NCBI GenBank assembly: GCA_021298235.1
Contig: JAJTDX010000009.1
Coordinates: forward strand, 1-39,933
DNA from: Cryomorphaceae bacterium
GTDB taxonomy: Bacteria; Bacteroidota; Bacteroidia; Flavobacteriales; Crocinitomicaceae
Direction of reading: 5' to 3'
Length of the DNA stretch: 39,933 nucleotides
The position numbers and the translations under genes are program-made. Each line of letters starts with the position of its first letter. Positions within the stretch are counted from its first letter, which is position 1. The notes under the pieces are model-generated. The model was not told the DNA's origin and ran no database searches. It saw only the letters and a list, made by a program, of their open reading frames with translations. Shown one piece after another: positions 9,569 to 16,920 of this stretch.

Positions 9569-10752
9569 AAGAGCGATGGCAATTGATTATATGGATCTGT
9601 AAATTGCTTTAAATGGAGGTAAATCTCCTTTTGCCAGAGAGAATGAGCTTTTAAAAAACGTTCTTTATGAATTCTACCAATGCCGTGCTCTCCTGAAATC
9701 ACACCATCAAACGAACTGACAATAGCATCAAAATCGTTTACGACACTTTCCCAAACCTCTCTGTCCTTGTTAAAGAAAAGATGTAAATGATAGTTTGCAT
9801 CTCCACCGTGACCAAATATGACATGCTCCAAATTGTGTTGATTCAATAATTCTTCTATCCGCCTGAGCGCACTTGAAGCATTCTTGAGAGGGAAACTAAC
9901 ATCTAAGTCGACAAACGGCTTATAATTCTGAAGATTGTATCCAATAGAAAACCGTTCTGTCAAAGCATCCGAACTATGTTTTGTAATCCGGAATTCACTG
10001 CTAAGAACGAGCTCTACCTCCTTCGAAAAAGCAACCCAAACGACATGTTCATCACGTGCAGAGGAAAATTTTAGGGCCCCAGAAGAGGCAAGCTCCAGCA
10101 CATATGGATCTAATTTTAAAAGTGAGGGGATAGAATCCATCAAATGAAAAAGCTCCTCTGAAGCAATTCGGTAATAATGGAGCTCAGGAAGCATCGGAAT
10201 GCACCGCACAAGCGCCCTGTGAATGATCCCCAATGTTCCTTCCGAACCGACCCAAAGCATTTTATCGCATATCCCCTGAGATGTTTTGTTCGGTGCTGCG
10301 CCAACTTTCACACGTTCTCCGGTTGAAGTAATTACATCAAGCTCCAAAAGATAATTCCCAACTTTCCCAAATTTCAGCGACATTGGTCCACCACCATTAC
10401 AAGCAATCATTCCTCCAAGTGTCGCACGCTCAAGACTTCCGGGAATCACAGGGAATTCCCAACCAGCACTGCGTGCAAAATCGCGAAGCTTCATCATGGT
10501 TACACCCGATTCTACAGAGAGTATTCCCGAAGATTCGTCGTACCACTCTATCGAGGTAAACCCTGATAGATCAATAAAAATTTCATTATCAAATGGCACG
10601 GCGCCACCACTGACACCCGTCAAACCGGCTCCCAAACGAAATTTTCTTTTGGGGTGTGACTTAAGGAAATCAATGAGTGATTCTACACTTTCAGGTAAAA
10701 AAGTTGTTATCGGACATCCTGAAATTCCCGAATAGTCTGAAATTTCAGGCAT
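9565..10752 (-). CDS. FAD-linked 2-hydroxyacid oxidase (GlcD/VAO type), candidate hydroxymandelate oxidase
   Basis: A 395-residue flavoprotein with an N-terminal FAD-binding type 4 domain (LGAGLTGVSGGAVP about 40-54; PGSLERATLGG and NGGG about 103-122; GSEGTLGII about 170) and a C-terminal FAD-oxidase domain. Family metal/active-site motifs are present as GHGGDANYHLH and GEHGIGRIHKERF. Relatives oxidise glycolate, D-lactate and similar 2-hydroxyacids to 2-oxoacids. It lies between a hydroxymandelate synthase-like gene and genes of the same operon, overlapping the former by 8 bases, so the inferred role is oxidation of 4-hydroxymandelate to 4-hydroxyphenylglyoxylate. In described Hpg pathways that step is done by an unrelated FMN enzyme (Hmo), so this would be a non-orthologous replacement. 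It is shorter than GlcD (roughly 460-500 residues), with brief ends. The family is secure; the substrate is inferred. Confidence 0.88.
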   Translation of the reverse strand: MPEISDYSGISGCPITTFLPESVESLIDFLKSHPKRKFRLGAGLTGVSGGAVPFDNEIFIDLSGFTSIEWYDESSGILSVESGVTMMKLRDFARSAGWEFPVIPGSLERATLGGMIACNGGGPMSLKFGKVGNYLLELDVITSTGERVKVGAAPNKTSQGICDKMLWVGSEGTLGIIHRALVRCIPMLPELHYYRIASEELFHLMDSIPSLLKLDPYVLELASSGALKFSSARDEHVVWVAFSKEVELVLSSEFRITKHSSDALTERFSIGYNLQNYKPFVDLDVSFPLKNASSALRRIEELLNQHNLEHVIFGHGGDANYHLHLFFNKDREVWESVVNDFDAIVSSFDGVISGEHGIGRIHKERFLKAHSLWQKEIYLHLKQFTDPYNQLPSLL

Positions 10753-11830
10753 CTCCGTTTAATTGGATTTCTAGCGATTTGAACAACTGATGAACATTCT
10801 TCACACCAAATCCATCGTAATCATTTACCCTCTGAATAAATTCATAAAATAGTGTTGGACGATCGCCCACAGGTTCAGTAAACACCTGCAGAAGAATTTT
10901 ATCTCCATCGCGCTCACAAAGAATATTAGACTCTTTCATTAGAGCGATCGGAAGATCTGGAAACTCTTTTTCTATTTCAGTGTAATATGCTTCCGGCACT
11001 TGAGTAAATGTAACGCCACGACTTTTAAAAGAACTCACAACTGCAATTAGGTCACTGACCTCAAATGCCATGTGTTGAATACCCGTACCTAGATGGTGCT
11101 GAAGAAAAACATCTACCTGAGATTTCCGTGTCTTTTCAGGAAGCGGCTCCACAATAACCTTATTGATTTTTGAGTGACTACTGTGAAAAACGTTCATTTT
11201 CATCCCAGTTCTCAAGTTTGCGAAGAATTCTTCTCCGATTGTTTGAACATGATCCAATTGTAGCGTCGAAGACAAATAAGTATTCCAATACTCAGACTCA
11301 TTTACACGCACGACCGATGCTAGGTGATCAACGGCAAGAATTGAAGGCTCGGTATTTTCAATTTCATCCTCTGTTAAAATAAAACCAGGCAAAGGTCCTG
11401 TAGAACGAAGCGTCTGAACCAACATAATCTCGTTATCATCAAACAGCTTGTATCTGATTATTCTAGAGTGCTCATCACCAATTACAAGATCTTCAATTCC
11501 ATTGCTCAATAAAATCGCTTTGGAATTAGCTAAATGGTTTAAGCTAAGCTCAATATCTTCAACTTCGACACCAAATCTTTTGATGGAATTTCCATGCCTA
11601 TCCACAAATGAAACGACATCATGCGCTGCTGGCTCCAATGCCGATGTGATGATCAAGTTGGCCTGGCCCTTTTGCAACCAGTAGGAGACCTCCTCTCCGT
11701 GAACTCCTTTTTGGATTCGTTTTCCCTTAATGTTAAATCCCAAAGCATAGCGATGCCACCAGGCCACCATCTTGCCCATTCCAACATAAAGTTCAACAAA
11801 TTTAAAACCGGAGTTTTGTTTAATGATCAC
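10745..11830 (-). CDS. hmaS: 4-hydroxymandelate synthase-like dioxygenase (HPPD superfamily)
   Basis: An Fe(II)-dependent oxygenase acting on 4-hydroxyphenylpyruvate. The 361-residue length and two vicinal-oxygen-chelate halves match HPPD and hydroxymandelate synthase (HMS). Iron ligands are H169 (AVDHLA), H253 (GIQHMAF) and E330 (FYEFIQR). HPPD carries a PINEP segment that binds the substrate ring. Here it reads VIVEP (residues 225-229), so the HPPD proline and asparagine are both valine, as expected of HMS rather than HPPD. The region after it (SQVDVFLQHHLGTGIQH) also resembles known HMS proteins. HMS makes 4-hydroxymandelate, the first committed step to Hpg. The gene overlaps the aminotransferase stop by four bases and the oxidase start by eight. 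A plain HPPD for tyrosine catabolism is the alternative, but the location and the residue swap argue against it. Confidence 0.82.
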   Translation of the reverse strand: MIIKQNSGFKFVELYVGMGKMVAWWHRYALGFNIKGKRIQKGVHGEEVSYWLQKGQANLIITSALEPAAHDVVSFVDRHGNSIKRFGVEVEDIELSLNHLANSKAILLSNGIEDLVIGDEHSRIIRYKLFDDNEIMLVQTLRSTGPLPGFILTEDEIENTEPSILAVDHLASVVRVNESEYWNTYLSSTLQLDHVQTIGEEFFANLRTGMKMNVFHSSHSKINKVIVEPLPEKTRKSQVDVFLQHHLGTGIQHMAFEVSDLIAVVSSFKSRGVTFTQVPEAYYTEIEKEFPDLPIALMKESNILCERDGDKILLQVFTEPVGDRPTLFYEFIQRVNDYDGFGVKNVHQLFKSLEIQLNGDA

Positions 11831-12909
11831 AGCGATACAAAGTTATAAATTTTCTGTAAGCCCGTTTGAATTTGGTTGGGTGAAATTTTTGCCACGGCAA
11901 GTCGAAGTTTATTTTTGTTCGATGTTTCCTCGGAGAAGAGAGACATAGGACAAACAGCCACCCCCTCCTTTTCAAGAAGTTGTGCACACCAATCAAAGCT
12001 GGGCTCGAAATCACCCAGATTCAAAGTCCCAAAAAATCCACCGTTGTACTCAACTCCATTTGATGTAAGAATTTCCTTTTTCCGAATTAATTCGTTTTTA
12101 AATGAGCTCAAGTGACTCTGAATATCGAAATTATGTTTTAACAACCATCCACCAACAATTCCTTGCGTGTAACCCGAAGTGTTTAAACTCAAATTAGCCT
12201 TCACCCCAAGAAATTTATCCATGAGTGAATCGGGCACATGCACAATGGCAAGTCTAAGACCGGGCGACAGAATCTTGGAAAAGGAAAGACCGTGTATGAC
12301 TCGTTCAGGGGCTAAGGAAACAAGACTTGGGAGTGGTTCATCCAAATAAAACTCCCTGTAGGTTGCATCGTCGAAGATATACAAATCATTTTTTTGCGCG
12401 ATTTTAACCAGTTCGATACGTTCGGATTCATCTAATCGTTTACCCGTAGGATTTGCAAAATCAGCACTTACATAAATTAAAGAACCTTGGGGTAATCGTG
12501 AAATTTCATCTAACCAAATTGCATCGGGCAAAAAAACAGGTGAAACGCCCAACATTTTCGCAACATCTACCAATCCAGGATAATACGGATCAGGACAGGC
12601 GATAGTTTTTCCCTTGAACAGATGACACACTATGGAGATTGCTTCCTGCACCCCATTCGTAATTGCAAGATTACGTGAAGAAACAAAATCACATCCTTGC
12701 TTTCGATAGACTTCGGAGCCAAGCTCTGTCAGAAATCCCTCTGTTTGATGGTATTGTTTTATGTTTGTGGAAGGAAAGGATTCCAAGAAAAATGTTAAAT
12801 ACGCCAAGGGATCAAAGTGAGGATACATTTCAAGAGGTGGCACACCGGCTCCGAAATTGTATTGACTGTTCGTGGAAGCCAGCCGATTTAAAAATTTTAT
12901 CCTGTCCAT
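11827..12909 (-). CDS. hpgT: PLP aminotransferase class I/II, candidate Hpg aminotransferase
   Basis: A fold-type I aminotransferase of about 360 residues. Visible features are the cofactor-contacting FANPTGK (N153), the YIFDDATY segment (D180/D181, Y184), the Schiff-base lysine in HGLSFSKILSPGLRLA (K212) and a C-terminal KLRLAVA with the substrate carboxylate arginine. As the first gene of the operon followed by HMS and an oxidase, it most likely transaminates 4-hydroxyphenylglyoxylate to Hpg. In known pathways tyrosine is the donor, which regenerates 4-hydroxyphenylpyruvate for HMS. The start at 12909 was chosen over an in-frame ATG at 12951 because the longer form would overlap the divergent gene at 12933 and add a poorly conserved hydrophobic leader. 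The exact amino donor and acceptor cannot be read from sequence. Confidence 0.82.
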   Translation of the reverse strand: MDRIKFLNRLASTNSQYNFGAGVPPLEMYPHFDPLAYLTFFLESFPSTNIKQYHQTEGFLTELGSEVYRKQGCDFVSSRNLAITNGVQEAISIVCHLFKGKTIACPDPYYPGLVDVAKMLGVSPVFLPDAIWLDEISRLPQGSLIYVSADFANPTGKRLDESERIELVKIAQKNDLYIFDDATYREFYLDEPLPSLVSLAPERVIHGLSFSKILSPGLRLAIVHVPDSLMDKFLGVKANLSLNTSGYTQGIVGGWLLKHNFDIQSHLSSFKNELIRKKEILTSNGVEYNGGFFGTLNLGDFEPSFDWCAQLLEKEGVAVCPMSLFSEETSNKNKLRLAVAKISPNQIQTGLQKIYNFVSL

Positions 12910-12924
12910 AACCGCTAAATATAG

Positions 12925-12951
12925 AAAAGATAATGGAATTAGATGAAGCAA
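12925..12951 (-). promoter_or_regulatory. possible -33/-7 promoter of the Hpg-NRPS operon
   Basis: Reading the minus strand, TATCTTTT (12932-12925) matches the Bacteroidota -7 consensus TAnnTTTG at all but the last base and lies about 16 bases before the aminotransferase ATG. A TTG at 12951-12949 could serve as the -33 element, but the 16-base spacing is short. The whole element overlaps the first codons of the divergent TPR gene. Weak support. Confidence 0.3.
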
Positions 12952-13949
12952 CTGCCCTTCTGAAAAATCTCAAGAACAAATCTATTTCAGAAATTGCAAA
13001 AAAATACAGCGAGAACGAGCTTGCAGATGCTTTGAACATCTGTTACTCAAAGGATAGATCTCTTGTTAATGAATCAATTGATAAAGCTATTGAAGTTTAC
13101 ACATTAAGTGGAAGAATCCTAACAGTTAAAGCATTACTTCTTTTATCGGAAAAAAGAGATCAAGATGCTCTTAACCTCCTTAGTCTCGTGCCTCATGAAG
13201 ATGAATATTTTCTTTCCTGCGTGGAGCTTATGGGCATGATCTTTATGAATAATTATCAATTCGAAAGAGGCATCAAAACCTTTGATGCAATACTCACACA
13301 AGCAGATTCCCCAAAAAATCAATCCTTCGTTTACCAGCAACGCTCTATATGCAACCAGTACTTGGGCAACTTTACTGAGGCCTTGACAGACAGTATGAAG
13401 GCAGCTCAAATGTTCTATGCCGAAGAGGAATTTTTTAAAGAAGTTTTAATGAATCTCCGTTTGTGTATCACGAACAAATTGCTTTCTGAGATCAAAGTAT
13501 CGGTGAAAGAATTTGAAAAATTCTGTTATGAAACGATGGAAGAATACTACGTGTATGGTCCTTATTTATTTTTGATGGAGCTAGAGTTTTTGAGAAGAAA
13601 CTTTCCAAAAACGGCTGAGCTATATACTGATTTTGGCGAATCGGAATTGACTGACTTTATTCAAGAATTTGAATCAAGATTTGAGGAAATGAAAACCTTC
13701 AGTGTGCTACTTGAAAAATATGATGAAGTAAAAGCTAAAATCGATGCTATTCCGAAACCGCGGCAACCTTATTCGATTCGTCCAGGCAAACCTGCGATAA
13801 CAATGAGTGATTTTGAAACCGCAGTCATGAAATATGTAGATCAAAAAGAACCTTTTCAAAAAGAGCTTGATAAAATCAAAAAAAAGCTGTGTAAGCTGAA
13901 CCAAGAGGATTTTGATATCTTCGAAGCACTTTCAGGAGACCAACTTTAA
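12933..13949 (+). CDS. TPR-like helical repeat protein
   Basis: A 338-residue, mostly helical protein without a signal peptide or membrane segment. Degenerate tetratricopeptide-type helix pairs are seen in the middle (for example around YQFERGIKTFDAIL and YLGNFTEALTDSMKAAQMF), followed by a charged C-terminal third rich in Lys and Glu. No enzymatic motif was found. Its start lies only 23 bases from the divergent start of the aminotransferase gene. It is followed after 18 bases by a JmjC hydroxylase gene on the same strand, so the two probably form one operon. TPR proteins usually mediate protein contacts; a role as partner of the hydroxylase or the NRPS is only a guess. Confidence 0.8.
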   Translation: MELDEATALLKNLKNKSISEIAKKYSENELADALNICYSKDRSLVNESIDKAIEVYTLSGRILTVKALLLLSEKRDQDALNLLSLVPHEDEYFLSCVELMGMIFMNNYQFERGIKTFDAILTQADSPKNQSFVYQQRSICNQYLGNFTEALTDSMKAAQMFYAEEEFFKEVLMNLRLCITNKLLSEIKVSVKEFEKFCYETMEEYYVYGPYLFLMELEFLRRNFPKTAELYTDFGESELTDFIQEFESRFEEMKTFSVLLEKYDEVKAKIDAIPKPRQPYSIRPGKPAITMSDFETAVMKYVDQKEPFQKELDKIKKKLCKLNQEDFDIFEALSGDQL

Positions 13950-13967
13950 TTCTAAAACCTCCATGAG

Positions 13968-14828
13968 ATGAACATTCCAGAGCTGTACAAGCCAAAATTC
14001 AATTCTTTAAAACGACAGATTCCGGTAGTAAACATTCAGGAGAAGAAACTATTTATCCAGGAATTCAAACGAGAACAGCCATTTATCCTGAGCCATGATT
14101 TATCCGATTATTTAACGGAAACTCTTGAGGCAGTTGCGGCCTTAGACAAAAATGTTCGAATCAAAACATTTGACAGTATTCCTTACAGAGAAATTCGTGA
14201 GGGTTATTTCAACGATTACCTTACCTACACCCGACAAGCTGATACAACCCCATTTTACCCAATAAATTTTGAGCTTATTGAGGAAAGGTCTCTGAACATT
14301 ACCCAAACTCCATTTCGACATTATGCTTTATCTCTCAATGAAGGGATCTTTCCGCATATTCAAAAGTTTAAGGTTCCATTCATAGAGAACGACAATTACC
14401 TTCTCCAACTTGAAAATAATTTTTATCAGAAATTCAAAGTTACCTCACCACATTGGCTGTTCATTCATCCCAAGTACTCCGTTTCCAACGCTCATTATGA
14501 TCATGACGCTGTACATACGGCAATTTTTCAATTAAAAGGCAGTAAATGGGCTTGTCTAGTTGCTCCTGAGGATCACAAGTATATCCAAAACAAGAGCTTT
14601 CCACTATTGCCTAACGGATTCAACGACTTTACCAATGATGCGCTCGCACAACTTCCAACTGAAGGACTTGTAACATGGGAAGGAGAATTGAATGAAAATC
14701 AGATTCTCTTTATTCCGAAAAGATGGGTTCATTATGTTGTTGGGCAGTCCTCTGGAATCTCCTATTCACAAGACATTGTAAATCAGACTAACTTTAACGA
14801 TTGGATGGCTTCAGTTATGCGTTCTTAG
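13968..14828 (+). CDS. JmjC/cupin-like Fe(II)/2OG hydroxylase
   Basis: The 286-residue product resembles the cupin_8/JmjC group that includes FIH-type hydroxylases. The HxD pair is in NAHYDHDAVH (H176, D178). The strand after it, TAIFQLKGSKWACLVAPED, is typical of the family with a 2OG-binding Lys, and the distal His is in IPKRWVHYV (H255). Such enzymes hydroxylate protein or peptide side chains, and several act on NRPS-bound amino acids. It probably shares a transcript with the upstream TPR gene and converges on a PhyH-like oxygenase gene with a 14-base tail-to-tail overlap. Three distinct Fe/2OG enzymes occur within this NRPS locus. Substrate unknown; a peptide-tailoring role is inferred from position. 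Confidence 0.82.
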   Translation: MNIPELYKPKFNSLKRQIPVVNIQEKKLFIQEFKREQPFILSHDLSDYLTETLEAVAALDKNVRIKTFDSIPYREIREGYFNDYLTYTRQADTTPFYPINFELIEERSLNITQTPFRHYALSLNEGIFPHIQKFKVPFIENDNYLLQLENNFYQKFKVTSPHWLFIHPKYSVSNAHYDHDAVHTAIFQLKGSKWACLVAPEDHKYIQNKSFPLLPNGFNDFTNDALAQLPTEGLVTWEGELNENQILFIPKRWVHYVVGQSSGISYSQDIVNQTNFNDWMASVMRS

Positions 14829-15810
14829 ATTTGAGTTGCTCAAACTCTTTCTTTGCCAATTCAATTTCAGTCTTGAGAGCCTCGCTGGTCGTGACGTTGC
14901 GCAGTATGCGCTGATTCAAGCGTTCATCCTCAAAATAGGCAAATCTTAAACAATAAAGTGCGTGTTCACTCAAGCTATCACTGACATCTTTTGGAATTGG
15001 CCTTTGGATCCTGTCTGAATTTGAAAATCCCATTACCAACCTGCCAAAGGTGTTTGCATAATCTATCAAATCCATTCGCCCAGTTGGAAAAGCCTCGTCC
15101 TTGAATTGAATGAATGTCTCCAAACCATATCGGATTGTTTCAAAGGTTGGAGCCTCATTTTTAGAGGATGGAAGAAAGATTGCTGAAAGATATGGCCTGT
15201 GCTCATTCGAATGATTAGGCGTTCCCCTGTGTATGAGCCTCAAATCCCTCAAGGTATAATCACCAATTGAAACATTTAGAGAAACAGGCGACATTTTATT
15301 TGCCCGATCAATTACCTCTTCATCCGTAAATTCATTGGATTCATTCGTGAATTCAGCTTTGTCAGAGGTTCTATGAGTATCAGGATAAATGTGTGTAGCC
15401 CCATTTACCTCATCCGAATTTACCAGTGGAACATTCAAGGCAACTGCAAAATCATTTCCATCCTGATGAATCGTTTGAAAAGCTGATCCCGGTGAAGAAA
15501 TGTCAGATGAGAAAAAAACAAGTGCAAAATCCTCATCAAAAACTGATTTTAATGTTGCGAAAATCTCATCAGTAGCATAGAAGGCGCTTTTCATCATTAT
15601 AGAGTCGCTCGGCAACAACATGTTCCAACGATTTATATCGTGATTTGCCGCATAGTTCGTGCCTTGTTCAAATCTTGCGTGAAATCGCTTCCGTTTCGCA
15701 TCGAAAACAGGGTCGAATTCATTCTTAAACTTTTGAATCAGTTCAACCGGAAATTTTGACTTCCCGTGATAATAGCCATGAGCTTCAAAAAATTCACATA
15801 TTGTAGTCAT
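14815..15810 (-). CDS. phytanoyl-CoA dioxygenase-like Fe/2OG oxygenase
   Basis: A 331-residue oxygenase of the PhyH fold. The HxD is in TIHQDGND (H115, D117), the distal His in RLIHRGTPN (H194), and the 2OG-contacting Arg in HRPYLS (R205). The C-terminal hundred residues, beyond the catalytic core, are charged and probably helical. The gene follows the WbsX-like gene after 9 bases on the same strand and shares its transcript. Its 3' end overlaps the converging JmjC gene by 14 bases. It is not closely similar to the EctD-like enzyme at 8200-8958, so the two are unlikely to be recent duplicates. The likely role is hydroxylation of the peptide, an amino acid or a sugar; this cannot be settled here. 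Confidence 0.8.
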   Translation of the reverse strand: MTTICEFFEAHGYYHGKSKFPVELIQKFKNEFDPVFDAKRKRFHARFEQGTNYAANHDINRWNMLLPSDSIMMKSAFYATDEIFATLKSVFDEDFALVFFSSDISSPGSAFQTIHQDGNDFAVALNVPLVNSDEVNGATHIYPDTHRTSDKAEFTNESNEFTDEEVIDRANKMSPVSLNVSIGDYTLRDLRLIHRGTPNHSNEHRPYLSAIFLPSSKNEAPTFETIRYGLETFIQFKDEAFPTGRMDLIDYANTFGRLVMGFSNSDRIQRPIPKDVSDSLSEHALYCLRFAYFEDERLNQRILRNVTTSEALKTEIELAKKEFEQLKSKNA

Positions 15811-15819
15811 ATTTCAAAA

Positions 15820-16872
15820 CTAAATTAATTTTTTCAACAAAGCTATCTGTTCCAAAAAAGTGGTTCCATGCACCAAATCAGGTTCCACGTAATGTCCCTC
15901 ACTCCACTCATTCCAGCTTGCCACATGAAGATCTACATCCTCATTTGCAATTTCTTTTTTTGCTAGCTGAAGATTCTTCCCAAAATCCTCGGGATTGGCA
16001 TCAATCACGACAGGTGACCATGGAAATTTTCGCAATCTGAAACCTTTTTCAAACGAACCTCGGGGTGAGGCGTCCCATCCACTAGAAACGCTCGGATAAA
16101 AGGGAATTGAAGACACCTTTTTAATGTTTTTCCAAACTGTCGGCTGTTCCTCAACACATTCCTTGTGCGCAAGCACTGTAGAGGCAGCATTGAAATCAAC
16201 TAATGTGACATAGGTTGTAAGACTGCTTAATCCAAGTTGATGCGCATCGGAAATCCACTCATCCGATCTTCCGCAGACACCTTGCAAATGATATTTTTTA
16301 AAGTACTCAAAAATTGAAACAGTTTCCTCTCCATGGAGCTCAAGAAGTTCTGAAACGGAATAGACCTGCACGATAGATCTGCCCTCCCTGTCTTTTCTGT
16401 AATTGGGATGAGAAGTGACATCGTTCAGATAGTGGATGAAAGCTTCATCATGTTTGTATTTCTGAATTCGTTTTTTAAACCATGGATGATTCTGATATTT
16501 TCCGTAGGCTCCGTTTTGTATCGGAAGCTCCTTGTGAGGCAGTCGTAGTACCCACATAACGTTGAACTGAAATTCCGTTCCGACAATGGCCTTCATTAAC
16601 TGCTCCAAAGGCTCATTCATTACCGGTTTGGAAGTTTCAAAATCCCAATAAAAGCATACCATGAAACCATCTATTCCGTATTTACTTGCCAGTTTGATCT
16701 GTTGACAGCAAATGTCGAAATCCGTTTGATCGTAATAGCCTGCAGATGGTACTCTGGGCTGATCGTGCTTTAAGCTCCTAGGTCTCGCAGACTTTACGAC
16801 ATTCCATTCTGTTCCTGAAACACGGTAAGTGTCATTAAAAAACCCGGGGTAGTAATACGCAAAAACTTTCAT
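15820..16872 (-). CDS. WbsX/GH99-like glycan-active protein
   Basis: The 350-residue protein matches the WbsX (GH99-like TIM barrel) family found in polysaccharide loci. It opens with VFAYYYPGF, then EWNVV, a GYYDQTDFDICCQQIKLA segment and YGIDGFMVCFYW. Near the end is the hallmark ASWNEWSEGHYVEPD with its acidic pair. Members are annotated as glycosyltransferases or as endo-acting glycoside hydrolases; the family's chemistry is poorly defined. No signal peptide is present, so it acts in the cytoplasm. It heads a two-gene unit with the PhyH-like oxygenase and is divergent from the amine oxidase-GT2-SDR operon, 48 bases away. That placement suggests sugar attachment or trimming related to the peptide product. 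Confidence 0.82.
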   Translation of the reverse strand: MKVFAYYYPGFFNDTYRVSGTEWNVVKSARPRSLKHDQPRVPSAGYYDQTDFDICCQQIKLASKYGIDGFMVCFYWDFETSKPVMNEPLEQLMKAIVGTEFQFNVMWVLRLPHKELPIQNGAYGKYQNHPWFKKRIQKYKHDEAFIHYLNDVTSHPNYRKDREGRSIVQVYSVSELLELHGEETVSIFEYFKKYHLQGVCGRSDEWISDAHQLGLSSLTTYVTLVDFNAASTVLAHKECVEEQPTVWKNIKKVSSIPFYPSVSSGWDASPRGSFEKGFRLRKFPWSPVVIDANPEDFGKNLQLAKKEIANEDVDLHVASWNEWSEGHYVEPDLVHGTTFLEQIALLKKLI

Positions 16873-16881
16873 CTTACACTA

Positions 16882-16889
16882 CAAACTTA
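16882..16889 (-). promoter_or_regulatory. -7 box TAAGTTTG upstream of the WbsX-like gene
   Basis: On the minus strand this octamer fits the Bacteroidota TAnnTTTG -7 consensus exactly and ends nine bases before the ATG at 16872. This predicts a very short 5' leader. No TTG lies at the usual -33 distance. Confidence 0.45.
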
Positions 16890-16908
16890 AGCAATGTCAG
16901 GAATCTAT

Positions 16909-16916
16909 TACCTTTG
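16909..16916 (+). promoter_or_regulatory. -7 box TACCTTTG upstream of the amine oxidase operon
   Basis: An exact TAnnTTTG -7 box that ends four bases before the ATG at 16921. Transcription would start at or next to the start codon, giving a leaderless or nearly leaderless mRNA unless a promoter further upstream is used. No clear -33 TTG is seen. Confidence 0.45.
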
Positions 16917-16920
16917 AAGT

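Noticed and set aside
10745..11830. Ordinary HPPD of tyrosine catabolism
   Set aside because: The PINEP segment of HPPD reads VIVEP and the gene is overlapped by an oxidase and an aminotransferase in an NRPS operon, which favours hydroxymandelate synthase.
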